From Cucumis sativus (lineage: Eukaryota; Streptophyta; Magnoliopsida; Cucurbitales; Cucurbitaceae): DNA of 64,000 bases. Under the pieces are notes generated by a model, which was not told the origin of the DNA, made no database searches, and saw only the letters and a program-made list of their open reading frames with translations. Numbering within the stretch: position 1 is the first letter of the stretch; every line of letters starts with the position of its first letter. Of the stretch, positions 33,665 through 45,171 are shown piece after piece. A program made the translations under genes and the position numbers. Location: contig NC_026660.2 of the NCBI RefSeq assembly GCF_000004075.3, forward strand, positions 744,001 to 808,000. Direction: 5' to 3'.

Positions 33665-34612
33665 ATGGATGGTGGTGAAGCAGCGTCCACGCGGCGGATG
33701 ATCGGATCTTGTACTGGTGGAAGTAATTGTAAGCCGATTTTGAATCCGATAATGATGAGATTCCGACCGATTGCTCCCAAGCCACTCCCCGGCGGATCTG
33801 TTCCATCGTCGTTAGACAGTAAGAACAACAACTCATCGATTTCCAAAGGAAGAACGAAAAGGAAGTACGTTAGGGTTAGAAGATATAACAGAAAAAAGAA
33901 AACTACTACACGAAACAACAACAGTACAACCGAGGACGGAGAGTTGATGGATCACGATCAAACCGCCGTGACGACACTACAACTACTACCGGTCATCGGC
34001 GGCGGTGGTGGATCTGAGAATAAAACAGAAACGGGAAGAAGGATGATGGAGAAAGAGATGAGATTAGTATCAGATCCAAAAGGTGGAGTAGGGGTGGAAT
34101 TGTGGGTGACGGTAGAATGCGTGAGAGACGCATGCATGGATCTAGAACTGAGAGAGGGAGAGATAGGGTGTACGGATGAGGAGAGGATAAAGAATTTAGA
34201 GATGGACACGTGTCCAGGGTTTGTATCGGACGGTATGAATAGAGTAGAGTGGTTGAACAAGGCATTTAAGAGGATGGTGTGGCAAAGGGAAAGGAATAAT
34301 AAGGATAGTAAGAGTAAGAAGAAGAAGAAGGAGGAGGAGGAGGGAGGTAAGGGTGAGTGCGACTGCGACTGCGACTGTGAGTCACCGGCAGAAGTAAGTG
34401 TATGGTTAATATCAAAACCCAAATTACCAAATATGAGGAGAGTGTTTACGTGCCAAATAAAGCTGCAGTTCAAAAGAGGTACGGAAATGGAGAAGGACTC
34501 GAGAGTTGTGCCGTGCGATGCGTGGAGAATGGACGGTGGAGGATTTGCATGGAAATTAGACGTCAAAGCTGCTCTCACTTTAGCTCCTTTGCTTCAAGAA
34601 GATTTTGATTGA
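33665..34612 (+). CDS. DUF7950-type plant protein (315 aa, intronless)
   Basis: Function unknown; plant-specific. The N-terminal motif MMRFRPIAPKPLPGGS (about residues 29-45) and the C-terminal block VSVWLISKPKLP ... FTCQIKLQF ... VPCDAWRMDGGGFAWKLDVK (about 243-305) are the conserved marks of this family. Between them the chain is low in complexity: a basic RKYVRVRRYNRKKK patch (possible nuclear signal), a Lys/Glu run near residue 217-227, and an alternating Cys-Asp stretch (CDCDCDCE) near 232-239. One open frame without introns. The ATG at 33665 follows a CT-rich leader and a TATA box 290 bases upstream. Nuclear location is an inference from the basic patch. Confidence 0.85.
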   Translation: MDGGEAASTRRMIGSCTGGSNCKPILNPIMMRFRPIAPKPLPGGSVPSSLDSKNNNSSISKGRTKRKYVRVRRYNRKKKTTTRNNNSTTEDGELMDHDQTAVTTLQLLPVIGGGGGSENKTETGRRMMEKEMRLVSDPKGGVGVELWVTVECVRDACMDLELREGEIGCTDEERIKNLEMDTCPGFVSDGMNRVEWLNKAFKRMVWQRERNNKDSKSKKKKKEEEEGGKGECDCDCDCESPAEVSVWLISKPKLPNMRRVFTCQIKLQFKRGTEMEKDSRVVPCDAWRMDGGGFAWKLDVKAALTLAPLLQEDFD

Positions 34613-36329
34613 TCCATCCATCCATCCATCACTTCATATTTCAATTTCAGGTTCCATTTTTATTTCCTTCTTTCTTTTACTTCACAAACTAAAACTCTCC
34701 TTCATTCTAACATATATGATAGAGACACATTAATGTTCTTTTTAATTCATTCGCACCATTGCACCAAACAATTTCATTATCAATCAATCAATTATTTAAT
34801 TCATTTTAAATAAAGCATCAAATTAAATAAAGCTGTTAATTAAAAGTAGAATTTTATTACCACTATTTTTATATATATTTCTTTTTTATATACTGTACCC
34901 AAATTTTTTAAAACAACACACTACTACAGTAGTAGGTACATATCCATATCCTTTAATATTTAACATGAGCCTAAATTTATTTACCTCCCTTCATATAATC
35001 CTCTTAATCAATAAATTAATTCTTTCTTAATTCAACAATATATATAAATATACAAATGGGGTTCCACATAAAACCTTATTTTGAAACAAATCATTCATAT
35101 ATTCGTTTTTCTCCTCTTACCTTTAATAATATATCATTCATATCTAGTACAAATGAAGATATACTGTTGTTATCATTATTATTTTTATTTCTAACAATAG
35201 TACAATCATGGAAGAGTCATGAGTTTATTAAAAAAAAAAACTCAATTCATTCATGGTGGTAACTAATCACCTATCTAACTGGATGTGTACAAACTATTTT
35301 TCTTTTGTATATTTTTATGCATTTAACTCAATTATCCAATCATAATAATTACCAACTATAAATTATTCTTACTTTTTTAGTGAAACATGTTAATTCTATG
35401 TTGGTGTAAATGATAAAAGAGATGCATAAAGTTTGATACATCATTCAAACGGTACAAGTATCCATATATAAAAAACTGTAGGGTAAAGATTTAGATATAT
35501 AACTTTACAATCCACAATACATGACTTAATCTAGCTGTGTTTATATATAAACGATGTTGATGTTGAATATGAAACTCACCTCATATATGAATGATTTTTT
35601 GCAGGTAAGATGGGAGTTTGGGAGTATGGAAGTGTAAATAAAATAGAAGATTAAATATGTAATAAAGGAGGGGGTACGGTGTAGTAGAGTGTGCATGTGC
35701 ATTATGGGTCGTCACCAAGTAACCAAGCAGATACACTTGGATGGAATGATCGCTCAATGCAAACAGAAATATGAAACATAACTTATAAATTATTACTACT
35801 CTATATACTATCTAATAGGTCAAGTTGCACTACATAAATTCACAAATAAAAGAAAAAGAATGTAAGATGTATAAATATGGTGAACTTTGGAGCAACATGA
35901 ACCACATTTTCCTGTTTCTATATGTATATAGGACAATGTATTATTATTTTCAGAATTTTCTTTTACTTGAAAATTGATGAGACTATTTTGATCCACAAGG
36001 AGAGTTGTACGTAAGACTGAAAAACTTTCACTCTCAATGCTAACTGTGAAAGTTTTTAATCCATTTTGTGATGGTTCCTTCCAACCTTATTCACAGTACA
36101 ATGTTAGATACAATATTATAACTATTTAAGCGTTTAGGTCTTTTTCCTCCATTGACGACTTAAGATGGTATCGAAGAATAATGTCAGTTCTGGAAGTCGT
36201 GTGTTCCATGTCTGGTGATTATTTAAGAACTGATCATGATATGGAAATATGAGAATTATTGAATCTCCAACTTCATGGATGTCTATACCATATTAGATTT
36301 TCACACGAGTTTAAGGTTGTATACACATT

Positions 36330-36495
36330 TTTTATCGGTAATAATTGTTTTAAATGAAAAAATACTGAAAATATTTTCAAATATATCAAAATGTTACTGT
36401 TTAACAATACCTTTCTATCACCGAAAGAAAATGAGATTTTACTATATTTGCAAATATTTTAATTCATCTTCCTATATTCGAAATTATTTTTGAAT
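36330..36495. mobile_element. Degenerate foldback MITE fragment
   Basis: Shares AATATTTTCAAATATATCAAAATG, CTATCACCGAAAG, TTTACTATATTTGCAAATATTTTAAT and ATTCGAAATTATTTTTG with the elements at 31141 and 53200 (the TTTGCAAATATAGCAAAA arms around a TCTATCA core). Diverged, borders uncertain. Confidence 0.35.
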
Positions 36496-38149
36496 ATTCT
36501 TGCTAGCATTTCATATTTATAAATATTTGTTACCTAAGTATTTTGGAAATGTACGAATGTTAAATATTTTAAAACTTACAAATTTATTACACATAAAATT
36601 AAACTTTTTGTTCAATGAATAGCAACATTTTGAATATATATGTTTGATGAAATTGTGAGTTCTTACAGAAAAAAAAGAACAAAAAATTGCATATTAACTC
36701 TGTTGTATTATGAATATAATGGAGTATAGTAATATTATTATTCTCGAGGAATTTTCTTTTCCAGCGATAGTGATTTTAAATTGCATTCTAAGGTAGGATT
36801 TTAAAAAGCACTTTTTGAAAGAACTGTCTTGGGAACATTATTGATTAATCAAAAAAGGCTTTTAGAATTTATTTAATAAAGAAATGTACTCCTAGGAACC
36901 TTTTTAGAAATTGGAACCAGGCCATATTTTTTAATGACTACTTGTTGTATATCTTCCAATCAAACTTTTGTTTTCAATGCCAAAGTTTGGCTGAGTTGAA
37001 TTAATAATAATTTTATATGGACATCAATTATTCATACGGATATATAAAAATTATTCGTGTTTGGATGGAGTTGAAACTAATTGTGTATTAGAAGGGTTAG
37101 AGTTGGGTTGAGTTAGCTAGATTACAAATTATATTGTATTTGTGGTGTTAGTGTTTAGCTTAAGTTATATGATCATGTAGGTGCAGTTTTTATAACTTAG
37201 TGGATGCTTTTTAGGATTTTTGTTTTACTTTTTTTATTAATATTTTGTTCTACGTACTTTTTTAAAATTTTAACATATATATATGTCGGATGCAAAACGT
37301 TTAATTTAAACACGAGTTTCGAATTACATTACATTATAAGCTCATTCCATTGTGGAACACCTAAATAACCTCTGACCAAAGAGAATTAGGTAAACAAATA
37401 TTATAAATAAATGATAATTAAACTCCAAGAAAATTAGTAAATTCATCTCATACTCAAACTTTATAGTTGTTATATATACATATAAACATACACATACATA
37501 TATATACTTTTTTACTTTAGCATAAGAAAACGTATTCACAAGAATCCCACACAAGTCAAGTCTTTATTCAAATTACAAAATTAGCCATTGTTGTAATCAT
37601 GTGAGTATGAATGTGTGCATCTTCTCATCCAAATTTTGGTATCAACAAGGTAACAACAAAAGATCACATTAAAATTAAATAATGTGTATTGATATCCAAT
37701 CATCTTTTAGGCATCACTTTATTGATTATCTAAGTAGGAATCACTTATAATGTAGTATAACCAAACATTTTATAATAAAGTTTATTTTTTTATAATATAT
37801 ATATAACCAAAGATTCCTTTAAACGCCATTTTTATCAAAAGTTTGAAAGAAAATATACTTTTTGGAAAAGTGGCTATATAATTAGTTGAGCATCTCTAAC
37901 ATACATATTTTGCGTATAAATACCCATCAAAACTCATAAAAACGAGGCACAACTGAAACACGAAGATCGAAAAAAATATAATATTTAAATAATTATATAA
38001 TATAATATATAAAATAACTAAATAAATGAATAATAAATAAAATAAGCAATTTTGTTAAAAAAATTCCTTCAAATCTCATTTTCATATATTTTGAAAATTC
38101 ACCAATCTATATATCACTTTCAAAACCCACAAAATGCCACTATTTATAG

Positions 38150-39540
38150 GCAATTTGACAAACAAGATGGTGGAATACATGGAAACTAAGGATATGTTTG
38201 GGGTGCGTCCTAGAATGGGGTGAAGTGTTATGGTTTTAATAATTGTGTTCACCTTTTTTCGACGTTTGTCAAAGCCACGTCGAGGAACATCTTCTAAGCC
38301 AATACAAACAACGTTGCATCGGCATTGGTGGGTCAAGGTCGATGTGAGTTTTTCCGATGCCTTTTTCTGCGTCAAAATTCCTCTGATTTCTTGTAGTATA
38401 TACGAGCTTTCATTTCTTTCTTAAGAGGGCTGCTGTACCTCCTTGGAATTTCTTTTCGGCCACTTGTCCATCTCTACTATCAACAACCACCAGTCGCACG
38501 TCTCCACTGTTGGATCTGCTCGTCGTCGCTATTCTCTGTTTGTTTTTGGTGGTTTTGATATTTTGGTTATGAGTTTTAATACGGTTTTAAGAAATTTACT
38601 ATGAAGTTCATGGGAAGCCATTTTTGGTTTTAAAGGTTGATTGAAGAACTTTTGAAATTTATCTTTCCCAACAAGATTGGAATTTGGAGTTTCAATGGTT
38701 AAAATGGAGAACTAAATTTGGTTTGTAATTGATAATTTTATCGATAAAATTGTTATTTAAATTGGATGAATTTGGGATTTCAAATGCGACCAAGGAATTG
38801 AGCTCTAAGTTTAAGGCAAGGGCTTAACCACGGGAACTTCAACTCAAGTAAGAACAAATATATCTATTGAGCGGACCATTTTGGTAAAATAGCGAAGCAT
38901 GATGATTATGTAAATTGAACGAGGTTATTGAATAAAGGTTTCATGGTATGTTTTATGATTGGACTGAACTGAATTTGATTGAATTAGAATGTTTTGGACT
39001 AATGTAACTATTAGTTTTGGCTATTAGGTTTTTGGACTAACGTAATTATTAACTTTGGCTATTTGGCTAGTACACATGTTAGGTTTTTGGAATGAATTGT
39101 TGATTGTTGATCGAAATAGGTTGATAAGATCCATGGAGTGTGTGCTTCTTTAGGATTACTAGACTGTTATAATACGTACAAGGTGTTTGTTTAATAGGAA
39201 GTTAACAGTTCACCAAGTGGGTTTTTAGTAGTAGGTCGGGTAAAGGCAAGCCGACGAGTGACAAGAAGAACCTGTGATCGTGCCATTAAGACTAGATATA
39301 TATGATTGATGCTTTTGCTATTCATTCTTATTTCTATGATTTTTGAATGCTATGAAGCTTTGGGTTAAATGGTAATGAGTTTATTTAAACGTTTCTTTTC
39401 TTTAATGATTTTATTAGGGAACCTCGAGATTAGGTTGTTTTTAATTTTTTTAACACTTTTTCACTCGAGGTTGACTCCATTATTATGCATGGTTTTGATT
39501 TTTAAAATATTATTTTTATTTAAGTAATGACTTCAACTTA
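38150..39540. other. Possible retroelement-derived DNA, unclassified
   Basis: Base composition and short-range complexity differ from the flanking AT-rich DNA. It holds a near-duplicated sentence (GTTTTGGACTAATGTAACTATTAG at about 38991 and GTTTTTGGACTAACGTAATTATTAA at about 39029) and a GC-richer block near 39225-39280 (GTCGGGTAAAGGCAAGCCGA). I see no LTR ends, polypurine tract or coding domain, so classification is open. Confidence 0.25.
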
Positions 39541-39919
39541 AGTTAAAAAGCTAAATCATTACAAAGTCGACCAGGAATAGTTGTTGAAAAACACTCGTTG
39601 GTAATTGGTCGAGGATTGCTGAAAAACAGTAAACAAAGATTGGCTAACAACGATAGTAGAAAAAACAGTTAAAATGCCAAAAGAAACACTCAACAACTAA
39701 TTCCTCTAATTCCAAAAATAACATACTTAAAATCGATTAGAAAAACCCAATTTGCATCAATTTCCAAATAAACTAAAGAGATACATGCTTAATCATGGTG
39801 AGTTTGGACAATGTGGCACATACTAATATAGGTTTTAAAGAACAAATTTAGCATATAATTATTATTGACAAGAACACAAAACACACAGAAAATCATGTGG
39901 CTAAATTCTTGGTAATTGT

Positions 39920-42900
39920 TCAAGAGTAAAACTTGTAATCTTTGGCTTGCAAAATGATTGTTCTCAACCCACCAATGGGTGCTAAGATCATCAAAAGAAC
40001 CCCTAGGACTATTGCTACCTGTAAAACAACATAGCATTCAATCTAATTAGTTAAGAATAATACTCTGTGAGAGTAATTAGTTTCGTTGAAAACTGAAGTA
40101 ATTAATTCAAGACATACCCAATTACTCCACCAAGATAAGCTAAATTTCTTTGGTTTATAAATGGCGAGCCACATCACGCAAGGCAGCTGCAAATGTGAAT
40201 AGTAGAAGAAAATTAAAGTAAATGAAATATTATATGTTAATTTTTTATGTATATATTTAAGAACCGACATTATACATTTGTTTTTACTCTTTTCAACCGA
40301 CATAAAAGCCATTAATTGTTGTAGTGTTAAAATGATGTAATTAATTAAAGAAATGCAAATAAATCAAATTAGTTGTAGCTTACAAAGTATGTTGTAGGAG
40401 CAAAGACGAAGCCACCAAAGAACCCTAGCAATCCACCGAAGAAGGGGAATGTAATGCCAATGAACATTGTAAATCCTGAAAAAGAAAAGACTCAATTGAT
40501 ATTTGATCTTACACTTTCAAATGCAATTTTTATATCATCAAACATACTCTAATATTTCTTTACTTACCGACGTATATATTACGGGACACAAAACGAAGTA
40601 GAAAAGAAGGTCTGAAATGCAATTTCTTGACAAGTACTGTCTCAATCATGTCAAATACAGGCATTGCATAGATCTACACATAACAAACACCATATTAATT
40701 ACATCAAAATCAAATAGAAACCAAAAGAGAACAATCCGATTAAATTTTTTTAAAGTATCTAAAACAACCAAGAATATGACATAATTGAATAGTTTTTGCA
40801 ATCTAGAAGTATGATATACCTGGTAACTACCAATGACATGAATGACGACGAACATGTTAGCCATTGCAATGAGCCAGGCAGGCTTCTCGAGGGAGAGAAG
40901 AATATTGTCTTTGACGGAGTTACCAAACATCCAGTAGCCGATGATGGCAACGGGGAAGTAGCAAAGGGCAACAACGATGTAGGCAACAATGACACCTCTC
41001 CACATGGGGCCTTTAGAGGGCTTGTCCGGAGTAGAAGGGATTGTGGCTTGAATTTCAAGCACCACATTATGGCCTGCATATGCGAAAGCTACGTCCCCTA
41101 AGGCTGTGAAGAAATTGAAGACAGTGCCTGGTGTGGAATGAGCTTTGTAACCATATTGTACGTCTTCTTGTATTCCCTTGTGCACTGATGCTGCCCATGC
41201 AATTGTTGAGTAACTGCCCACATCCACCACCATAAATTGTATTTTAGAGAAACTTTGTATATGTATCTATTGACTATAGGAGGCAGCTGCAAAGATATTT
41301 TATCGGATCTATATTTTAATGGACAGTGTGTCTCAAACAGTTGGAAATAGAAAGTGTTTTCAATCCTTTGTTTGGCTCCAACAATTCGTGGATCAATCCA
41401 CGATTATAATACACATCAATTTCATGTTTTATTAACTCCTAATAATATGAGTTCCAAATTTCACAACTCTACTAAGTGAGATGTTTGGAATAAGAAGAGA
41501 AGTTATAAAACTCTATGAAGTTATGAGGTCTAAAGAATTATATATACTTGGACTCTAGGAAGCTACGAAGTTATAAGTCAACTCTTGGACTTATAATATA
41601 AGAAGTTAATATTGTATTTATAAAGGACTAAGATGCATCTAAATTTTTTCAAATTATTCAGCGTGATCATGTGGACTCACCAACTCTTGAACCAAACAAA
41701 GAGTAGAATGCGCACACTCCCTTAACTCCGATTCTTCTTAACTACTTCTAACTAAATAATTTGAAAGAACATGTATATATATATTATATAGAATGGAAAG
41801 AAGTAGGTATATGGTACCTCAAGGACATGACAGCAGCAGCAAGAGAGACACCAGAAATGGAGTTGAAATTGGGAAGATGTGATAGCACAAAATGAACAGA
41901 AGCAAAGATCATAATGAAATATGTCTGTTTGATCTTAGTGCAAGAAGGGCAAACAGTGTCATAAAATTTCTTCAATGACTGACCACCAGTAACCATATAC
42001 ACAATATTAACCCCAACCTCAACCACAAGCTGTTGGGGCACCACAATGTAAAGGCCAAGCTTCTCACCAAAGGCGTGTTGGCCCAATTCATGATACCTAT
42101 CGAACCGCTTCCCTGGAACCATCTCGTGCATCTCAACCATTTGCCAAAGCGTGTAGAGAGTCACGACCCATGAGATCACTAGCACAGTCACACCAGGACC
42201 CCACCCTAATGAAGCCATGGCCGAGGGGAGACTTAGGACACCAGCGCCCACCATGGCTGTCACGTTGTGGAAAGCTGAGTACCACCATTTTGCGTTTCTT
42301 GACGATGTGATTGGTAGCCAATCATCTATTTCCTTTTGTTTCCTTATTTTCTCTTCATCCATCTGCTCGTCATCAAAATTTCAATTTATCCCTCCAATTT
42401 TCTCCATTTAAATATCAATTTATTCACTATTTTGAAATTTCGTTTGACTTAGTCAAACTTTTGATTTGAGCTATAATTTATAAATTACTTTTACAAATTT
42501 TTGTAAATCAATTAATTTTGGTTATTACCTTACCATTACTTTTGAAAGTCATTCGTGCAATATTAAGTGCATGTGTATAGATTTCTTTAAATGTTGATTT
42601 TACAACTAAATGATTTAAAATTTAAATGTTGATTTTACAACTAAATGATTTAAAATATGTTGGTCTTCAAACAAAGTTAGAATCTAAAGTTTAAATTGAA
42701 AGGTTTTATGCCAAGAAGGATATAAAATTTATAAACTTATTAGTTTTATTAAGGTTTAATTAAATTGATACAATTCTTCCAGAGTTAAACTATTCCATCC
42801 ATAATCTTTTTATAAAATTATAAATTAATATAAATTTTTTAATTATTTTATTGTTATTATTTAATTTAAAAAAACCAAGACTATATGAGAACATGGATGG

Positions 42901-45006
42901 ATAATATAGTTGACTTTAATTAGAATGACTTCATGATTGGTCTATGGACTCAACTTCTATAATATGACTTCACAAATTATTATTATTATTATAAAGTTTA
43001 GTTTAACAAGCTATAGAGTTTGAGTGATTCAAACTTCTTATATTTTGATTAATTGAATGAGAGTAGATACATGTCTTAGTCTTCAATAAATGTTTAGTAG
43101 ATTTTTGTGGATCAAGCTTAGAAGTTTTTTGTTTTAAATGAATGTACTATCCATATTAACAAAAATTTCATTTTAGGTTACATTAAAAATTTTAAAATAA
43201 TTGCTCACGAAATCACTTTTATTAAAAAATGAACCCAATAAAAAATGTTTAGGTATAATCAGTTGGTTATAGTGTAAATCTAACTTTAATGAATAAAATT
43301 AAATTTAAAATTTTATTATAAAACACATTTTCTTGTAAATACAATTATGCAAAGTTAATTTTTTAAAACATAGCAAAAACATTAGAAAAATATGATTGTG
43401 TCAGACAATAATAACTACAATTCTGTATCACTTATTTTAGTATATTTGAAAATGTTAGAACAATTTTTCATTATATAAAGAACAAATAAAAAAAAGGTGG
43501 CATAATATATTAGAATATATATTGTCATTAAATATCATGTCGATATGTACAAAAAGTCTACAACGTCGATTTCAACGTTGATGTAATACTTCAACTATTT
43601 CTTTACTTATAATATTATTTCGGCATCAACTCTTCTTTTTTTAATTATTGTAAATATATTAAGAAAAGGGACAAGGAAGGTTGAAGACACGTGGCCCTTC
43701 TCCTACGCCCCTTATTACTCCCAAATTATTTCATTAATATATCATTTTTATGCTTTCTCTCCAATTGATCTTAAAAACGTGTTTAAGATTTTCTTAAATT
43801 CGTATTGGTTTAAGGATGCTTAAATATTATTATAAACAAATATTTTGGTAATTGACTACATAATAAGAATAATAATACCATAAACAATGGAGAAATTATT
43901 TTAATTGCATCCTCTAAAACTAGGTAGAAAACGACTTAATTTGATTATATTTCATCGTTGATTTAGAAGTTCACACTCTCATATTCCAAGTTGAATTATA
44001 TATATATATTTTTTTTTTATTATTGTAAACATCTATATTTATTGATGTTTAATTTTTATCTTTTAAATTTATATATTATTGAAGTGTTTACAAAATTAAT
44101 CACATCTACCTCTTCGACTCTCTTTTCTTGTTTTTTTTATTAAGTATAGTAGATATAATGTTTGTACTTTTGATTTAAACGTTAGAAATTTAATTCCTTC
44201 GTTCCGCATTAATATAATATCTTTGTAAGATATTTTTAGTTAACAAATTATATTGAGTATTAATATTATTGAGACTAAGTGTTTCCTACATCATTTTAAC
44301 TATTTGCTAAGATAAGAAAAAATGACTCACTCTAATTTTAAAACAATTGGAAAAAATGAACAATTATCGAACCGATTCAGTTTCTTTTTAGCAAAAAAGA
44401 GAACAGAAACTACAAATGAAAATTGGTTTTTATGTAAAATTAATTATATATAAATTTGAAGTTTATTTGAAAGAAATACCCAAAAAGAAAAATTCTGTAA
44501 GGCTCACATTATCCAACACTTGAAGCTTTTCAAATCTTTCATAATAATTATCACAATTTAACTATGTACTTTTTCTCTATTCTAAGTCACATGTTAAATT
44601 AATCACATCTACCTTAAGTCAACTTATCCTCTTTTTTTTTCTTTTTTTGCTTTCTTAATAACAAAAGAAAAACAAGTCTCTTCACTTCTAAAAAGCTAAC
44701 TCTACTGCATAATTCAAATAAAAGTCTTAACCCATTTTCTTAACCAACATTTAAGTTTACAAAACATGATTTCTGTACATCTTTTTCTTGCTGCTAATAA
44801 TCCTAAAAGACCATACAAAGTTTTTGAATTTCTTAAAACTTTTATTTTTACATGTACAATTTGGTTAAATTTCAAAAATATAAACCCTAAAACCAAGTTG
44901 TTAACAATAAGTTTAATTTTCTCAAACACGCTCTATAACATAAGTCATGGCTTTCGAAAACAACCAAGCAAGAATATAAGAAGAGGGAGAATGAAACTTA
45001 AAATAT

Positions 45007-45037
<31 letters not shown>

Positions 45038-45171
45038 GGGAGAATATATAATATATATGAAGTGTTAAGTGTGATTAAGATGTAACGAGTGAAAGGAGAA
45101 ATATAATAACATACCAAAGAATTAGGATCCTTCTTAGGATCAGCTTCAAATTGAGGTGCTTGAGTTCCCAT
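39920..45171 (-). CDS. Lysine/histidine transporter, LHT1-like (453 aa, 7 exons)
   Basis: Plasma-membrane proton/amino acid symporter of the AAAP (Aa_trans) family; Arabidopsis LHT1 imports neutral and acidic amino acids as well as Lys and His in roots and mesophyll. Exons in transcript order: 45171-45115, 42362-41818, 41213-40820, 40673-40568, 40475-40384, 40186-40118, 40018-39920; 1362 nt, in frame throughout. After a soluble N-terminus (about 1-38, ending [20 protein letters not shown]) come roughly ten to eleven membrane segments. Family marks include [60 protein letters not shown] and the conserved end [15 protein letters not shown]. The short first exon ([19 protein letters not shown]) is separated by a 2.75 kb intron; the next exon also begins with ATG, so translation could start there, but the first fits better with LHT relatives. 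Confidence 0.94.
42586..42655. repeat. Perfect 35-bp tandem duplication in LHT intron 1
   Basis: A 35-base unit beginning TTTAAATGTTGATTTTACAA is repeated head to tail without a mismatch. Its lack of divergence indicates a recent event or a variable locus. Confidence 0.9.

Larger units (their letters stand above)
34613..39919. other. Intergenic region, DUF7950 gene to LHT gene
   Basis: Five kilobases between two convergent genes with no supported gene. It holds the two 3' UTRs, a likely degenerate foldback MITE at about 36330-36495, and a region at 38150-39540 of higher complexity (GC-richer blocks, short open frames with stops) that may be retrotransposon LTR or leader DNA, without a recognisable domain. 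The remainder is AT-rich. Confidence 0.45.

Noticed and set aside
33958-34578. 206-codon minus-strand open frame opposite the DUF7950 gene
   Set aside because: Ser/Pro/Leu-rich product of reverse reading of a Lys/Glu/Gly-rich gene; no domain, and the plus-strand frame has conserved family motifs.
44882-44890. Telo-box-like AAACCCTAA in LHT intron 1
   Set aside because: A single motif inside an intron of a transporter gene; no context to support function.
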